From NCBI RefSeq assembly GCF_000312505.2, contig NZ_HG326227.1:171120-235119 (forward strand): a stretch of 64,000 nucleotides of DNA, in the 5' to 3' direction. The translations under genes were made by a program, and so were the position numbers. Below are positions 35,812-46,743 of the stretch, piece by piece (within the stretch, counting starts at the first letter, position 1; every line of letters begins with the position of its first letter). Under the pieces are notes generated by a model. That model was not told where the DNA came from. It was given only the letters and a program-made list of their open reading frames with translations, and did no database searches. Source of the stretch: Fenollaria massiliensis (GTDB lineage: Bacteria > Bacillota > Clostridia > Tissierellales > Peptoniphilaceae).

Positions 35812-36435
35812 ATGTACGTAAGGAACTATATGATTCCGAAGGAGAAACTTACAACAGTAAAATCATGCGAAACTATAGCTGAGGCTATCAAAAAGTTTGA
35901 AGAAGGAGACTTTTTGAGTTTACCAGTTGTAGATGGTGACAAACTAATCGGTATTTTACACAAAGAAACTATATTTAGATCTTATTATGAATGGTCTTGT
36001 ACAGACAAAGATAAATTTTTAGGAAAATTAGTTTCTGATTTTAACGAACAAAGATACGAAAAAATATCTATTGGCGAAAACATAGAACAAGCATCTTATG
36101 CGCTTGGAAAACTATCTATACCATTTTTAGCTGTTTTCGATGAACAAGATAAATTTGCTGGTATCTTAACACACAAAGCTATATTTGATGCTTTTAGTGA
36201 AGTATTTGGTATTAATAAAGGCAAGAGAATTGTTGTTCACATATTTGATATGCCAGGACAAATCTCAAGACTTGCAGGTATTATAAGAGACCAAGGTATC
36301 AACATTATCAGTATGGTAGTAACTAGTGCAAAAGTTATGGGACTACTTAAAGTTATCTTGAGAGTAGAAGTAGAAGATGATACAAACATCACAAAGGTAT
36401 TGTCTGAAGCTGGCTTAAGAGTTGGCGAATGGTAA
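35812..36435 (+). CDS. CBS-domain and ACT-domain protein (AcuB-like)
   Basis: A 207-residue regulatory protein. Residues ~1-60 and ~75-135 are two CBS motifs (TVKSCETIAEAIKKFEEGDFLSLPVV with a KLIGILHKE end, and NIEQASYALGKLSIPFLAVF with FAGILTHK), which usually bind adenosyl nucleotides. Residues ~143-207 are an ACT domain (RIVVHIFDMPGQISRLAGIIRDQGINIISM), which usually binds amino acids. The order matches AcuB-type proteins. The ligand and target are unknown. It is the second gene of the operon begun at 35081 and is closed by a strong terminator. Confidence 0.85.
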   Translation: MYVRNYMIPKEKLTTVKSCETIAEAIKKFEEGDFLSLPVVDGDKLIGILHKETIFRSYYEWSCTDKDKFLGKLVSDFNEQRYEKISIGENIEQASYALGKLSIPFLAVFDEQDKFAGILTHKAIFDAFSEVFGINKGKRIVVHIFDMPGQISRLAGIIRDQGINIISMVVTSAKVMGLLKVILRVEVEDDTNITKVLSEAGLRVGEW

Positions 36436-36454
36436 AATAAATTAAAATGATTTT

Positions 36455-36482
36455 AAAGCTACCTAGATAGGTAGCTTTTTTA
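36455..36482 (+). terminator. Terminator after the CBS-ACT gene
   Basis: AAAGCTACCT (36455-36464) pairs with AGGTAGCTTT (36469-36478) around a 4-base loop and ends in six T residues. Confidence 0.92.
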
Positions 36483-36504
36483 ATGTGTATAAATAGTTTA
36501 AAAA

Positions 36505-36586
36505 AATTGCAAAGATGTAGATAGAATCAATATTTTAAATAAAACAATTGTAAAGATATAGATAAATTCAATATTTTAATTAAAAC
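36505..36586 (+). repeat. Two-copy 41-bp imperfect tandem repeat upstream of ruvC
   Basis: Copy 1 (36505-36545) and copy 2 (36546-36586) match at about 36 of 41 positions. Both carry the core TCAATATTTTAA and end in TAAAAC. The array ends 13 bases before the -35 box of ruvC. Confidence 0.85.
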
Positions 36587-36599
36587 TATTTTCAAAGGC

Positions 36600-36628
36600 T
36601 TGAATTTATGCGACTTTTGTAGTATAAT
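36600..36628 (+). promoter_or_regulatory. Promoter of the ruvCAB operon
   Basis: TTGAAT (36600-36605), 17 bases, TATAAT (36623-36628), followed by AGGAGG before the ruvC ATG. No clear LexA/SOS box of the GAAC-N4-GTTC type is seen. Confidence 0.85.
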
Positions 36629-36658
36629 AGAATCTATAATGGAGTAGTAGGAGGAAAA

Positions 36659-37153
36659 ATGAGAATTTTAGGCATAGACCCAGGCATCGCTATAGTCGGT
36701 GTGGGCATCATTGATTACGACGGCAACAAGGCTCGCGATGTATTTTACGACGCGATTACAACGCACAAAGACCTTAGCTTAGATAAAAGACTTGAGAAAA
36801 TTTATTTTGAGCTTGGAGCTATAATCGATAAGTATGATCCAGATGAGGCGGCAATCGAAGAACTATTTTATTTTAAAAATCAAAAAACAGTTATACAAGT
36901 CGCTGAAGCAAGAGGAGTAACGCTACTTTGCTTAAAGCACAAGGGTTTAGCTACATACGAGTACACTCCACTACAAATTAAACAAGCTGTTACTGGCTAT
37001 GGAAGGGCTGAGAAAAAGCAAATGCAAGAGATGGTTAAAACTTTTCTTCATTTAGAAAAGGTACCAAAACCTGACGACGTTGCCGATGCTTTAGCGGTTG
37101 CTCTAACTCATAGCGCAAGTATTAATTTTAAAGATCAATTTTTATTGAGGTAA
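36659..37153 (+). CDS. ruvC: Crossover junction endodeoxyribonuclease RuvC
   Basis: A 164-residue Holliday junction resolvase with an RNase H-like fold. The acidic catalytic residues are in ILGIDPGIAIVG (Asp7), IEELFYFKN (Glu near 67) and the final PDDVADALAVALTH (two Asp near 140). The ATG follows AGGAGG. It is the first gene of ruvC-ruvA-ruvB, which together bind, migrate and cut recombination junctions. Confidence 0.95.
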   Translation: MRILGIDPGIAIVGVGIIDYDGNKARDVFYDAITTHKDLSLDKRLEKIYFELGAIIDKYDPDEAAIEELFYFKNQKTVIQVAEARGVTLLCLKHKGLATYEYTPLQIKQAVTGYGRAEKKQMQEMVKTFLHLEKVPKPDDVADALAVALTHSASINFKDQFLLR

Positions 37154-37155
37154 AT

Positions 37156-37737
37156 ATGTTTGAGTATATGATAGGTGAGGTCGTAGATAAGAAGAAAGAT
37201 TACATAGTTTTATTAGTAAATAACATTGCTTATAAAGTATTTACATCTAAAGAAACTATGGAGAGCGATATCTACGATGGTGAAGTAAAAATTTATATGA
37301 ATTTAGTAGTTAGAGAAGATGACATGAGTCTATATGGCTTTGCTAATAGATATGAGCTTGATTTTTTCAGTTTAATTACAACTGTTAATGGAGTTGGACC
37401 AAAGACTGCCATAGGTATTTTATCTGAACAAAAAGTTATAGATTTACAAAAGGCAATTGTAACAAATGATGAAAAAGCTTTAATGAAGGCTCCTGGCATA
37501 GGCAAAAAAACTGCTCAAAGGATAATTCTTGAACTTAAGGATAAAGTTAGTAAGGGCAGTGAATTTGAAGACATTGCAAGTGCTGTAAGCGTTGGAAGCA
37601 ACCTAAATGAAGCGATAGAAGCGCTATGTTCTCTTGGCTACAATAAATATGAAATTACTAGCATAGCAAAAGGTTTAGACGAGACTATGGAAGTAGAAGA
37701 TTTAATTAAAGAGCTATTGAAAAGGCTTTCAAAGTAG
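37156..37737 (+). CDS. ruvA: Holliday junction branch migration protein RuvA
   Basis: A 193-residue protein that binds four-way junctions as a tetramer and loads RuvB. It has an N-terminal OB-fold (MFEYMIGEVVDKKKDYIVLLV), two helix-hairpin-helix motifs (TVNGVGPKTAIGIL near 74 and APGIGKKTAQRIILELKDK near 110) and a C-terminal helical domain (NEAIEALCSLGYNKYE) that contacts RuvB. It begins two bases after ruvC. Confidence 0.95.
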   Translation: MFEYMIGEVVDKKKDYIVLLVNNIAYKVFTSKETMESDIYDGEVKIYMNLVVREDDMSLYGFANRYELDFFSLITTVNGVGPKTAIGILSEQKVIDLQKAIVTNDEKALMKAPGIGKKTAQRIILELKDKVSKGSEFEDIASAVSVGSNLNEAIEALCSLGYNKYEITSIAKGLDETMEVEDLIKELLKRLSK

Positions 37738-37745
37738 GTGTTTAA

Positions 37746-38765
37746 GTGGAAGAAGATAGATTAATAACGACTGATTTAAGATCGGGAGAAGAAAATTTTG
37801 ACAATTCATTGAGACCAAAGTGGTTTAATGACTACATTGGCCAAGACAGCGTTAAAGAAAAGCTTAAAATTTTTGTTAATGCTGCAAAGATGAGAGGCGA
37901 GCCACTTGACCATGTTTTATTATATGGACCACCAGGACTTGGAAAGACTACACTTGCGAACATCATCGCAAATGAGATGGGTGTTAATATTAAGATAACA
38001 TCAGGTCCTGCGATTGAAAGACCAGGTGACTTGGCATCAGTACTCACAAATTTAAAAGACGATGACGTATTATTCATTGACGAGATACACAGAATTTCAC
38101 GTTCTGTTGAAGAAATTTTATATCCAGCAATGGAAGATTATTCACTTGACTTAATCATCGGCAAGGGACCATCAGCAAGGTCAGTAAGGATAGACCTTTC
38201 AAGATTCACTCTTATAGGTGCAACTACAAGGGCAGGACTTTTGTCATCACCGTTAAGAGATAGATTTGGTGTGATATTAAATTTAGATTTATACGACGAA
38301 GAGTCTTTATGTGAGATAGTTACAAGATCTGCTGGCATTTTAGATGTAGATATTGATGAAGAAGGCGCAAGAGAGATAGCTAGAAGATCAAGAGGTACAC
38401 CAAGAATTGCAAACAGGCTTCTTAAGAGAGTTAGAGACTATTCACTAGTTCTTGAAGATGGTTCAATTACAGGCAAAATTGCAAAAAAAGGTCTAGATAT
38501 ACTAGAGATAGATCACTATGGCCTTGATAAAACAGACAGAAAGATACTTGATGTTATGATAAATACTTATGGAGGCAATCCTGTCGGCTTAGACACACTT
38601 GCAGCATCATCAAATGAAGAGAGGACTACGGTTGAAGATGTTTATGAGCCATATCTAATTCAGCTTGGGTTCATCGCAAGAACACCAAGAGGCAGAATTG
38701 CAACAAAGTTAGCTTATGAACACATGGGCTACAAGTATGACAAAGGAGATACAGATGAAGAATAA
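37746..38765 (+). CDS. ruvB: Holliday junction DNA helicase RuvB
   Basis: A 339-residue AAA+ motor. It has the N-terminal [13 protein letters not shown], Walker [12 protein letters not shown] near residue 60, Walker B LFIDEIHR near 110, sensor 1 [19 protein letters not shown] near 155 and a winged-helix end with [15 protein letters not shown]. It works with RuvA and RuvC encoded immediately upstream. Eleven of its last bases overlap the start of the SpoIID-like gene. Confidence 0.96.
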   Translation: MEEDRLITTDLRSGEENFDNSLRPKWFNDYIGQDSVKEKLKIFVNAAKMRGEPLDHVLLYGPPGLGKTTLANIIANEMGVNIKITSGPAIERPGDLASVLTNLKDDDVLFIDEIHRISRSVEEILYPAMEDYSLDLIIGKGPSARSVRIDLSRFTLIGATTRAGLLSSPLRDRFGVILNLDLYDEESLCEIVTRSAGILDVDIDEEGAREIARRSRGTPRIANRLLKRVRDYSLVLEDGSITGKIAKKGLDILEIDHYGLDKTDRKILDVMINTYGGNPVGLDTLAASSNEERTTVEDVYEPYLIQLGFIARTPRGRIATKLAYEHMGYKYDKGDTDEE

Positions 38766-40048
38766 AATATTATTTATAATAACAATATTTTTATTAGTGT
38801 TTTCTATGAGAAGCGCTAAAGCTGAAACTGGATATGAGCATATAACTAATGTTGATGTAAAATTAGGCATAAGCGCACAAAATTTAAATGAATTAAAATT
38901 ATCTAGTAATGATGGTTTTGAAATAAGAGATATGTTCTCAAATTTAAGTTTATTTCAAAGTTTTGAGAAAAATATTGTTTTAAAATTAAATGGCCAAAAT
39001 TATGATATTTATGATGCTCAAGGAAATTATTTATCAAGTATGGCAACAAATAAAACTATGAAGATTTTATCTCCTGGAGCTAATCCAATCAAGATAAATA
39101 ATAAAAGATACAGAGGTTATCTAACATTTGCTTATATAGACAATCAATTGTCCATCATAAACAATCTTGGCCTTGAAGAATATCTTTATGGCGTTGTTCC
39201 AAGGGAAATGCCAAGCACTTTTTCTTACGAAGCACTTAAGGCACAAGCTGTAGCGGCTAGGTCTTATGCTGTTACTAGCGTCACAAGAAATAAAGATAAA
39301 TCATTTGATTTATACGATACAGTTTCTAGCCAAGTTTATGGCGGTTTTGATGCCGAAAGGGATAATGTGAGAAAAGCAGTTGATGAAACTAGAGGACAAA
39401 TCTTATTATCTGATGGAAAAGTAGTTAACGCAACATATTCGTCGTCAAATGGCGGATACACAGCGGATGCTAATGATGTTTGGGGAACTAAATTTAAATA
39501 TTTAATTTCTAAAGAAGATAAATATTCTATAAATGAACCAAATTATAACTGGAATTTCGAAATTTCAGCAAATGATTTGATTAACGGGCTTAAAAAACAA
39601 GGTATAAATATCAAATCAATTAATCAAATATATATTAAAGAAAATAATATTAGTAATAGAGTAAAAACTGTTGCTATAAAAGATGGCGCTAAAGAAGTTC
39701 TTGTAGATAATAATAAATTTAAAAACGCAATAGGCGCAAATAAATTTAAGAGCAGTATGTATACTCTTGAGATAAAGGGCGCTAGCAATGCTGTTGTAGC
39801 ACCTGAAGATAATGAGGAAGAAGTAACGGTAGTTTTTGAAGATGGTGTAGCTATATTTATAAGTGATGTAACAAATAAAAAAGCTAGTCCAAGTCCATCA
39901 ATAAATACTGAAGCAAAGATTAAAATATCTGGTCACGGTTGGGGACACGGCGTTGGATTAAGTCAATGGGGCGCTAACAACATGGCAAAAGCTGGACTAA
40001 AATATGATGAAATACTAAAATTTTACTATGACGGAGCTGAAATAAGTA

Positions 40049-40059
<11 letters not shown>
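38755..40059 (+). CDS. Secreted SpoIID/LytB-domain protein
   Basis: A 434-residue exported protein with a signal peptide ([18 protein letters not shown]). The SpoIID domain occupies ~145-430: [35 protein letters not shown] is the hallmark stretch, followed by [17 protein letters not shown] and the terminal [19 protein letters not shown]. Homologs are lytic transglycosylases acting on denuded peptidoglycan glycans. A family member of this kind does not by itself show that the organism makes spores; LytB-type copies exist outside sporulation. The start at 38755 fits AAAGGAG and the signal peptide; an in-frame ATG at 38716 lies inside ruvB. Confidence 0.87.
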
Positions 40060-42191
<2,132 letters not shown>

Positions 42192-42198
42192 TATAGTG

Positions 42199-42204
42199 TA
42201 TAAT
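42199..42204 (+). promoter_or_regulatory. -10 element before yajC
   Basis: TATAAT eight bases after the tgt stop and 29 bases before the yajC start; a matching -35 box is not clear. Confidence 0.5.
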
Positions 42205-42232
42205 AGTATTAACACTAGAGGGAGGTTATATA

Positions 42233-42574
42233 ATGACATTAACATTTTTAACAGGAGCTGCACAAGCAAACGCAAGCGGATCATTACTAAGCATGATAAT
42301 ACCTTTTGTATTATTCGGAGCATTCGCGTACTTCTTTTTAATCAGACCACAAAAGAAACAAGCACAAAAGTTACAAGAGTTAAGAGATTCACTTAAAGTT
42401 GGAGATCAAATCGTAACAATTGGCGGTATTTTAGGTAAAATTGTTCAAATCAAAGAAGATGTTTATGTAATCGAAATAAGTCAAGGACAAAACATGGAGA
42501 TTGCTAAATGGGCATTCAGAGATAGAGCAACAAGAAAAGAGATTAAAAACGTAGAAAAATCAGAAGATTTATAA
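42233..42574 (+). CDS. yajC: Preprotein translocase accessory subunit YajC
   Basis: A 113-residue membrane protein that associates with SecDF and the Sec translocon. One membrane span is near residues 17-38 (LLSMIIPFVLFGAFAYFFLI), followed at once by RPQKKQAQKLQEL, the family hallmark, and the soluble GDQIVTIGGILGKIVQIKEDVYVIEIS. The usual position after tgt supports the call. The ribosome site is GGGAGG. A strong terminator begins at the stop codon. Confidence 0.93.
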   Translation: MTLTFLTGAAQANASGSLLSMIIPFVLFGAFAYFFLIRPQKKQAQKLQELRDSLKVGDQIVTIGGILGKIVQIKEDVYVIEISQGQNMEIAKWAFRDRATRKEIKNVEKSEDL

Positions 42575-42613
42575 AAATCAAGGCTGGTCATAGTGGTCAG
42601 CCTTGATTTTTTT
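42573..42613 (+). terminator. Rho-independent terminator after yajC
   Basis: A 14-bp stem, AAAAATCAAGGCTG with CAGCCTTGATTTTT, around an 11-base loop, ends in a T-run. Its last T residues merge with a possible TTGATT (-35) for the next gene. Confidence 0.92.
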
Positions 42614-42641
42614 GATTAAATACGAGTGTTTTGGGTAAATA
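42612..42641 (+). promoter_or_regulatory. Possible promoter of the NfeD-like/floA operon
   Basis: TTGATT (42612-42617) and TAAATA (42636-42641) with an 18-base spacer; the -10 match is partial. Confidence 0.35.
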
Positions 42642-42659
42642 TACTTAGGTGGTGATTTA

Positions 42660-43325
42660 ATGCGAAATATATTTTTATTAGCCAATGCAGATGTTTTTCT
42701 ACTTACAGATATTGCAGCATTTTTATTAGTGTTAATAGGCATGTTCTTTTTAAGCCTCGCCTTAATCAATAAAAAACAAACAGCTTACATAACATTATTT
42801 TTCTTAACACATCTAATTTTGTTTGGATCTAGAATATTATGCCAAACAAATAATTTTTATCCGCTAGCAATATTTATATTTGGCTGTATATTTATAGTTT
42901 TAGAAATATTTATACCAGGATTCACAGTAACTGGAGTTATCGGTATATTAGGCTATCTAACATCTATAAATTTAGCGTTTAGTGATTATAAATATGGTTT
43001 ATTAGCAATAATTATTTCTCTTAATTTAAATATAGCTTTTCTTAGATTTATGTTTAAAAAAGGCTACACATTAAAAGGTTTAACACATTTTGTTTTAAGT
43101 ACACAGTCAAATTTAAAAGAAAATAAAGAAGAAATAAATGAATTAGAAAAACTAATTGGCAAAGAAGCAAAATCAATAAGTTCGCTTGGACCAACAGGTT
43201 TTGTCTTGGTAGACGAAGTAAAATACAACGCTATAAGCTACGATGGCTATCTTGATAATAATCTTGATCTTAAGGTTATAGCAGTTAAAGGAAGATATTT
43301 AATAGTTGACAAGGAGGTTAAGTAA
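42660..43325 (+). CDS. NfeD-like membrane protein
   Basis: A 221-residue protein with about five membrane spans in the first 150 residues, including [44 protein letters not shown] and [16 protein letters not shown]. The phrase ...[15 protein letters not shown] is characteristic of the NfeD family. The last ~60 residues form a small OB-type domain ([27 protein letters not shown] and a VDKEVK end). It stands just ahead of floA, the usual arrangement, and in B. subtilis the corresponding proteins act together in membrane microdomains. The AGGTGGTGA ribosome site precedes the ATG. Confidence 0.85.
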   Translation: MRNIFLLANADVFLLTDIAAFLLVLIGMFFLSLALINKKQTAYITLFFLTHLILFGSRILCQTNNFYPLAIFIFGCIFIVLEIFIPGFTVTGVIGILGYLTSINLAFSDYKYGLLAIIISLNLNIAFLRFMFKKGYTLKGLTHFVLSTQSNLKENKEEINELEKLIGKEAKSISSLGPTGFVLVDEVKYNAISYDGYLDNNLDLKVIAVKGRYLIVDKEVK

Positions 43326-43326
43326 A

Positions 43327-44325
43327 ATGTTTTTATTAGGAAATTTAATTAATGGAATTTTATCAGGAGGATTTATATTTATAATACTTGGTCTAATAGT
43401 GCTAAGTATGTTCTTTTCATTCGTGCCAATAGGCTTGTGGATAACAGCATTCTTCTCAGGAGTTAAGGTTAGCATGGCTACACTTACTGGTATGAGACTA
43501 AGAAGAGTTGCTCCAAGCAAGATCATTAACCCAATGATTAAGGCTACAAAGGCTGGACTTGATATAAAGGTTAACGAACTAGAAGCCCACTACCTAGCTG
43601 GTGGTAACGTTGATACACTTGTAGACGCGCTTATAGCGGCTCAAAGAGCTGATATACCACTAGACTTTACAAGAGCAGCAGCCATCGACCTAGCTGGACG
43701 TAATGTTCTTGAAGCAGTTCAAGTAAGTGTAAACCCTAAAGTTATTGAAACTCCATCAATATCAGCAGTTGCTATGAATGGTATAGAAGTAGTTGTAAAA
43801 GCAAGAGTAACTGTTAGAGCTAATATCGAGAGATTAGTTGGTGGTGCTGGTGAAGAAACTATCATCGCAAGAGTTGGTGAGGGTATTGTAACTACAGTTG
43901 GTAGCGCGGATACACATAAGGCCGTGCTTGAAAATCCTGATAGCATTTCAAAGACAGTTCTTAAAAAAGGTCTTGATTCAGGAACAGCATTTGAAATACT
44001 TTCTATAGACATAGCTGATATCGACGTTGGTAGAAACATTGGAGCTAAACTACTTATGGATCAAGCAGATGCCGATAAGAAGATAGCTCAAGCTAAGGCA
44101 GAAGAAAGACGTGCCATGGCTGTTGCTAGCGAACAAGAAATGAAGGCTGAAGTTCAAAAGATGAAATCAAAAGTTGTTGAAGCTGAAAGAGAAGTACCTC
44201 TAGCTATCGCTGAAGCCTTAAAGAATGGCAACTTAGGAGTTATGGATTATTATAAGATGAATAACATAAACTCAGATACAGACATGAGAAAGTCCATATC
44301 CGACACACAAAAGCTAGATAAGTAG
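43327..44325 (+). CDS. floA: Flotillin-like protein FloA
   Basis: A 332-residue membrane-associated scaffold of lipid microdomains. A hydrophobic N-terminal hairpin ([21 protein letters not shown]) anchors it, followed by the PHB/SPFH-like domain ([46 protein letters not shown]) and an Ala/Glu-rich coiled-coil region ([28 protein letters not shown]). The pattern is that of the YqfA/FloA group. The ATG at 43327 follows AAGGAGG; an in-frame ATG at 43306 lies within the upstream gene. It probably forms an operon with the NfeD-like gene, the next hypothetical, phoH and ybeY. Confidence 0.93.
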   Translation: MFLLGNLINGILSGGFIFIILGLIVLSMFFSFVPIGLWITAFFSGVKVSMATLTGMRLRRVAPSKIINPMIKATKAGLDIKVNELEAHYLAGGNVDTLVDALIAAQRADIPLDFTRAAAIDLAGRNVLEAVQVSVNPKVIETPSISAVAMNGIEVVVKARVTVRANIERLVGGAGEETIIARVGEGIVTTVGSADTHKAVLENPDSISKTVLKKGLDSGTAFEILSIDIADIDVGRNIGAKLLMDQADADKKIAQAKAEERRAMAVASEQEMKAEVQKMKSKVVEAEREVPLAIAEALKNGNLGVMDYYKMNNINSDTDMRKSISDTQKLDK

Positions 44326-44331
44326 GATAAT

Positions 44332-44871
44332 ATGGATGGATTATTTGTATTAGCTTTTTTATTCATGTTTATATCTTCTATATCTACGGTTTTAAAAGAA
44401 GCCAATAAGAAAAAACAAAATGAGCTTTTAAATAAAAAAGTAGATGATATTTACAAGAAAATGATGCAAGAAAATAAAATAAATAAAAATTCTATAAAAG
44501 AAAAAACACAAAAAAACTTTAAAAAGATAGGCAATTTAGAAAAGCACTACGACGAGGCAATAAGAGATGATTATAAAGAGATGGCTGAGGATTATTTTTC
44601 TGAAAAGAGTAAAAAGCTTGATGAATATCTATCTAGAGATATTAAAGATAGACTTGAAGATTATAAGAAAAATAAAGAAATAAAACTAAATCAAGAAAAA
44701 GAAGAAAAAATTGATTTATTAAACACAGAAGAAAATTGTCCTTATAATGAAATTGAAAGCGAAGAAATTGGAGAAAAAAATATACAATTTTCTAGAAATA
44801 ACTTGGCAAAATCTATTGTTATAAAAGAAATACTAGATAAACCACTAGCACTAAGGAGGATTAATGAGTAG
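44332..44871 (+). CDS. Membrane-anchored, highly charged protein of unknown function
   Basis: A 179-residue protein with one N-terminal hydrophobic segment (MDGLFVLAFLFMFISSIST) and then a very Lys/Glu-rich, probably coiled-coil region. The C-terminal SIVIKEILDKPLALRR is the best-defined part and looks like a short conserved tail. I do not recognise a named family. Placed between floA and phoH with 6- and 8-base spacings or overlaps, it is translated with them, and a role in the same membrane domain is plausible but unproven. Its start overlaps an AGGATA ribosome site. Confidence 0.7.
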   Translation: MDGLFVLAFLFMFISSISTVLKEANKKKQNELLNKKVDDIYKKMMQENKINKNSIKEKTQKNFKKIGNLEKHYDEAIRDDYKEMAEDYFSEKSKKLDEYLSRDIKDRLEDYKKNKEIKLNQEKEEKIDLLNTEENCPYNEIESEEIGEKNIQFSRNNLAKSIVIKEILDKPLALRRINE

Positions 44872-45868
44872 AGAACTTAATTTTGACAGCAATAAGCAAG
44901 AGGCGTTAGCTGGAAATTTAGATACCAATATCAAAATAATTGAAAAAGAATTAGATGTAAAGCTTGATATGAAGTCTGACAAGATAGTTATTGCATCAAA
45001 CGATGAAGATAAAGAGGCTATGGCAGAAAGACTTATCAAAGCTTTATCAGTACTTATTGATACACAAAAATCACTTAGCAAAGAGGATATATATTATTCC
45101 ATCAATCTAGTGAAAAAGTCTAAAGAAAATCTTTTATATGATATTCAAAAAGATGTTATAGCTATAACAAGTGAAGGAAAAACGATAAGACCTAAGACTA
45201 TAGGCCAAAAAAGATATGTAGACATGATTAGAAAGTCTGGCATTACTTTTGGTATAGGCCCTGCAGGTACTGGAAAAACTTATCTTGCCATAGCTATGGC
45301 GGTTAATGCTTTTAAAAATAAAGAAGTATCTAAAATAATATTAACGAGACCAGCCGTTGAAGCAGGTGAAAATCTTGGTTTCTTACCTGGAGACCTTAAA
45401 GAAAAAGTAGACCCATATCTAAGGCCGGTTTATGACGCTTTATATGAAATCATGGGCAAGGATCAATATGAAAAAAATGCTGAGAGAGGCTTAATTGAAG
45501 TTGCTCCACTTGCTTATATGAGAGGTAGAACCTTGGACAAAGCATTCATAATTCTTGATGAGGCGCAAAATACTACAGAAGAGCAAATGAAGATGTTTTT
45601 AACTAGGATGGGTTTTAACTCAAAGGTTATAGTTACTGGTGACATAACACAAAGAGATTTACCAAAAGGTAAAAAATCTGGCCTTATAGCAGCTAGCCAT
45701 ATCTTAAGAAATATTAGCGGCATTAGTTTTATTGAGCTTACTCAAACTGACGTTGTTAGAAATATACTAGTACAAAGAATTATTGAAGCATATAATATTT
45801 ACGAGAGCAAAAAGCTTGAAAAAGAAAGTAAAGAAAGAGAAGAAAAAGATGGACATAGTGATAAATAA
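44864..45868 (+). CDS. phoH: PhoH-like protein (ATPase)
   Basis: A 334-residue cytoplasmic P-loop protein. Walker A is GPAGTGKTYLA near residue 130, LTRPAVEAGENLGFLPGDLKEKVDPYLRP follows, Walker B is AFIILDEAQNTT near 230 and GDITQRDLP is near 265. An N-terminal KH-like region (IKIIEKELDVKL) precedes the ATPase. The usual neighbour ybeY overlaps the 3' end, supporting a function in RNA metabolism, though the exact activity is not settled. The AGGAGG site lies inside the preceding gene. Confidence 0.92.
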   Translation: MSRELNFDSNKQEALAGNLDTNIKIIEKELDVKLDMKSDKIVIASNDEDKEAMAERLIKALSVLIDTQKSLSKEDIYYSINLVKKSKENLLYDIQKDVIAITSEGKTIRPKTIGQKRYVDMIRKSGITFGIGPAGTGKTYLAIAMAVNAFKNKEVSKIILTRPAVEAGENLGFLPGDLKEKVDPYLRPVYDALYEIMGKDQYEKNAERGLIEVAPLAYMRGRTLDKAFIILDEAQNTTEEQMKMFLTRMGFNSKVIVTGDITQRDLPKGKKSGLIAASHILRNISGISFIELTQTDVVRNILVQRIIEAYNIYESKKLEKESKEREEKDGHSDK

Positions 45869-46292
45869 CGAAAATAATTATCCGATTGAGGCCTCTTATG
45901 AAGATACTATGAAGAAGATTGCCTCGCTTGCACTAGAAAAAGAAGGTCTTGATGATAATTATGAAGTGGGCCTTACTTATGTATCAAAAGAAGAGATAAG
46001 GGACTTAAATAGAGATTACAGAGACATTGACAAGGTTACAGATGTATTATCATTTCCATTGATAGAAGATTTTTCATCAGATGAAACTCTTTTAGGCGAT
46101 GTTGTCATCTCATACGAAGTTGCCCAGGAACAAGCTAAGGAATATGGTCACAGCCTTGAAAGAGAAATAATGTTTTTATTCACTCATAGCATTTTGCATT
46201 TGCTTGGCTACGACCATATTGAAGATGACGAAAGACTCATTATGGAACAAAGACAAAGAGAGATACTTGATGAGCTTAAAATCATGCGTTAG
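45849..46292 (+). CDS. ybeY: Endoribonuclease YbeY
   Basis: A 147-residue zinc-dependent endoribonuclease acting in 16S rRNA 3' maturation and ribosome quality control. The zinc motif HSILHLLGYDHIEDDE near residue 115 carries the three histidines, and DYRDIDKVTDVLSFPL near 55 is also conserved. The ATG at 45849 lies inside phoH; an in-frame ATG 66 bases upstream would add a lysine-rich tail not typical of the family. It lies in the common phoH-ybeY-(cdd)-era-recO order. Confidence 0.93.
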   Translation: MDIVINNENNYPIEASYEDTMKKIASLALEKEGLDDNYEVGLTYVSKEEIRDLNRDYRDIDKVTDVLSFPLIEDFSSDETLLGDVVISYEVAQEQAKEYGHSLEREIMFLFTHSILHLLGYDHIEDDERLIMEQRQREILDELKIMR

Positions 46293-46294
46293 TA

Positions 46295-46323
46295 TTGAAA
46301 TTATAGCCAAAATATTGTATAAT
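46295..46323 (+). promoter_or_regulatory. Promoter before cdd
   Basis: TTGAAA (46295-46300), 17 bases, TATAAT (46318-46323). It would start a cdd-era-recO transcript. Confidence 0.75.
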
Positions 46324-46343
46324 AAAGATTCGGGGTATATATA

Positions 46344-46733
46344 ATGGATAATAAAAAACTTATTGAATCTGCTTTAAACGTTTTAGATAGATCATATTCC
46401 ATTTATTCAAACTATAAAGTAGCCGCAGCTGTTGAAATGGCTGATGGAACTGTGTATAAAGGTGTCAATATTGAGAATGCGTCGTATGGCTTAACAATAT
46501 GCGCTGAAAGAAGCGCCATAGCAAACGCTATTACAAATGGTGACTCTAGAACAATAAAGAAGATAGCGATAATTAATAAAGATTCATATCCATTCCCATG
46601 TGGAGCGTGCAGACAATTTATAAGTGAATTTACAAAAGACGCTGAGATAATTGTTGCTAAGAGCTCAGATGATTATAAAGTTTTTAATATAAAAGATTTA
46701 TTACCTGAATCTTTTTCATTAGATGATAATTAG
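46344..46733 (+). CDS. cdd: Cytidine deaminase
   Basis: A 129-residue zinc enzyme converting cytidine and deoxycytidine to uridines in pyrimidine salvage. It shows YKVAAAVEMADG near 25, NIENASYGLTICAERSAIA near 45 with the zinc Cys and the catalytic Glu, and PCGACRQFISEF near 83 with the other two cysteines. This is the homotetrameric short form. Its spacing to era is ten bases. Its position between ybeY and era is common in Firmicutes. Confidence 0.95.
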   Translation: MDNKKLIESALNVLDRSYSIYSNYKVAAAVEMADGTVYKGVNIENASYGLTICAERSAIANAITNGDSRTIKKIAIINKDSYPFPCGACRQFISEFTKDAEIIVAKSSDDYKVFNIKDLLPESFSLDDN

Positions 46734-46743
46734 AGGTGAAACG

